From assembly GCF_013034685.1 (NCBI RefSeq), contig NZ_WQGO01000005.1:62001-126000 (forward strand): a stretch of DNA of 64,000 bases. Reading direction: 5' to 3'. Numbering within the stretch: position 1 is the stretch's first letter; every line of letters starts with the position of its first letter. This DNA is from Ruegeria lacuscaerulensis. GTDB lineage: Bacteria > Pseudomonadota > Alphaproteobacteria > Rhodobacterales > Rhodobacteraceae. The notes beneath the pieces were generated by a model. The model saw only the letters and a program-made list of their open reading frames with translations. It made no database searches and had not been told where the DNA came from. The position numbers and the translations under genes are program-made. Shown here piece by piece: positions 63,929-64,000 of the stretch.

Positions 63929-64000
63929 ATGCGCTTAGCTCTTTTCATTCTCTTTCCGATTATGTTTGTCGGTTTGGTTGTTTTTCTGATCTTTGGTTTG
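63929..64000 (+). CDS. Start of a small membrane protein or signal-anchored gene (cut by right edge)
   Basis: An ATG at 63929 opens a frame that runs to the window edge, encoding 24 residues, nearly all hydrophobic (MRLALFILFPIMFVGLVVFL plus four more). The ribosome site is weak (GTGGGAAT upstream). It looks like a membrane helix or signal anchor. Too little is visible to name a family. Confidence 0.35.
   Translation, partial: MRLALFILFPIMFVGLVVFLIFGL

Overview
This window looks like a member of the Roseobacter group (Rhodobacteraceae, Alphaproteobacteria). The DNA is GC-rich. It carries a six-gene Na+-translocating NADH:quinone reductase operon with apbE and nqrM, a DUF6478 protein, a biotin operon ordered bioB-F-D-A-G-C behind BioR-type boxes, TRAP and TAXI transport genes, a cuyRZA-like sulfonate cluster, and a DnaA-like plasmid replication initiator beside parAB. 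No single marker fixes the species.

Layout. 1-17.6 kb holds housekeeping genes: zapE (cut by the left edge), folC-accD, a CPBP protease, a large ABC-like protein with a decayed ATPase site and a cyclic-nucleotide-binding tail, DUF6478, an MFS exporter, ctpA-envC-gpmI, a phosphonate-monoesterase/sulfatase-type enzyme, and nqrM-apbE. 17.6-20.6 kb holds a CBS-domain protein and two nucleotide-sugar enzymes. 20.6-26.5 kb is the nqrABCDEF operon on the minus strand. 26.8-31.4 kb has an RNA methyltransferase, tRNA-Pro(CGG), an AT-richer orphan gene, a DEAD-box helicase and a 42-residue lipoprotein. 31.4-36.9 kb is the biotin operon. 37-40.3 kb has a cytochrome P460, a pentapeptide-repeat protein, a truncated metallo-beta-lactamase-fold gene and a FAD-linked oxidase. 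40.3-44.1 kb is a TAXI receptor with a cuyA/tauE/LysR set. 44.1-51.3 kb has an RTX/CARDB exoprotein and a phosphorelay-cyclase cluster. 51.4-59.8 kb is a CobW chaperone, amidohydrolase, LysR, DctPQM TRAP transporter and N-acyl-D-amino-acid deacylase locus. 59.8-63.4 kb is a complete plasmid-type replication and partition module (DnaA-like initiator, probable origin, parA, parB, three parS-like palindromes). The last 0.6 kb is almost empty.

How the genes work together. apbE and nqrM supply covalent FMN attachment and maturation for the NQR complex. bioBFDAGC makes biotin, which is also the cofactor of the acetyl-CoA carboxylase of which accD encodes one subunit. The cuy-like genes would release and export sulfite from cysteate. 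The TRAP-deacylase locus would import and hydrolyse acylated amino acids, with CobW as a possible metal chaperone. The hybrid kinase, DHp-receiver-cyclase and single-domain receiver look like one signalling chain.

The main puzzle is why a plasmid-type replicon module adjoins loci that are normally chromosomal. The possibilities are a chromid, an integrated plasmid or an assembly junction. All assignments come from reading the sequence; no searches were run.
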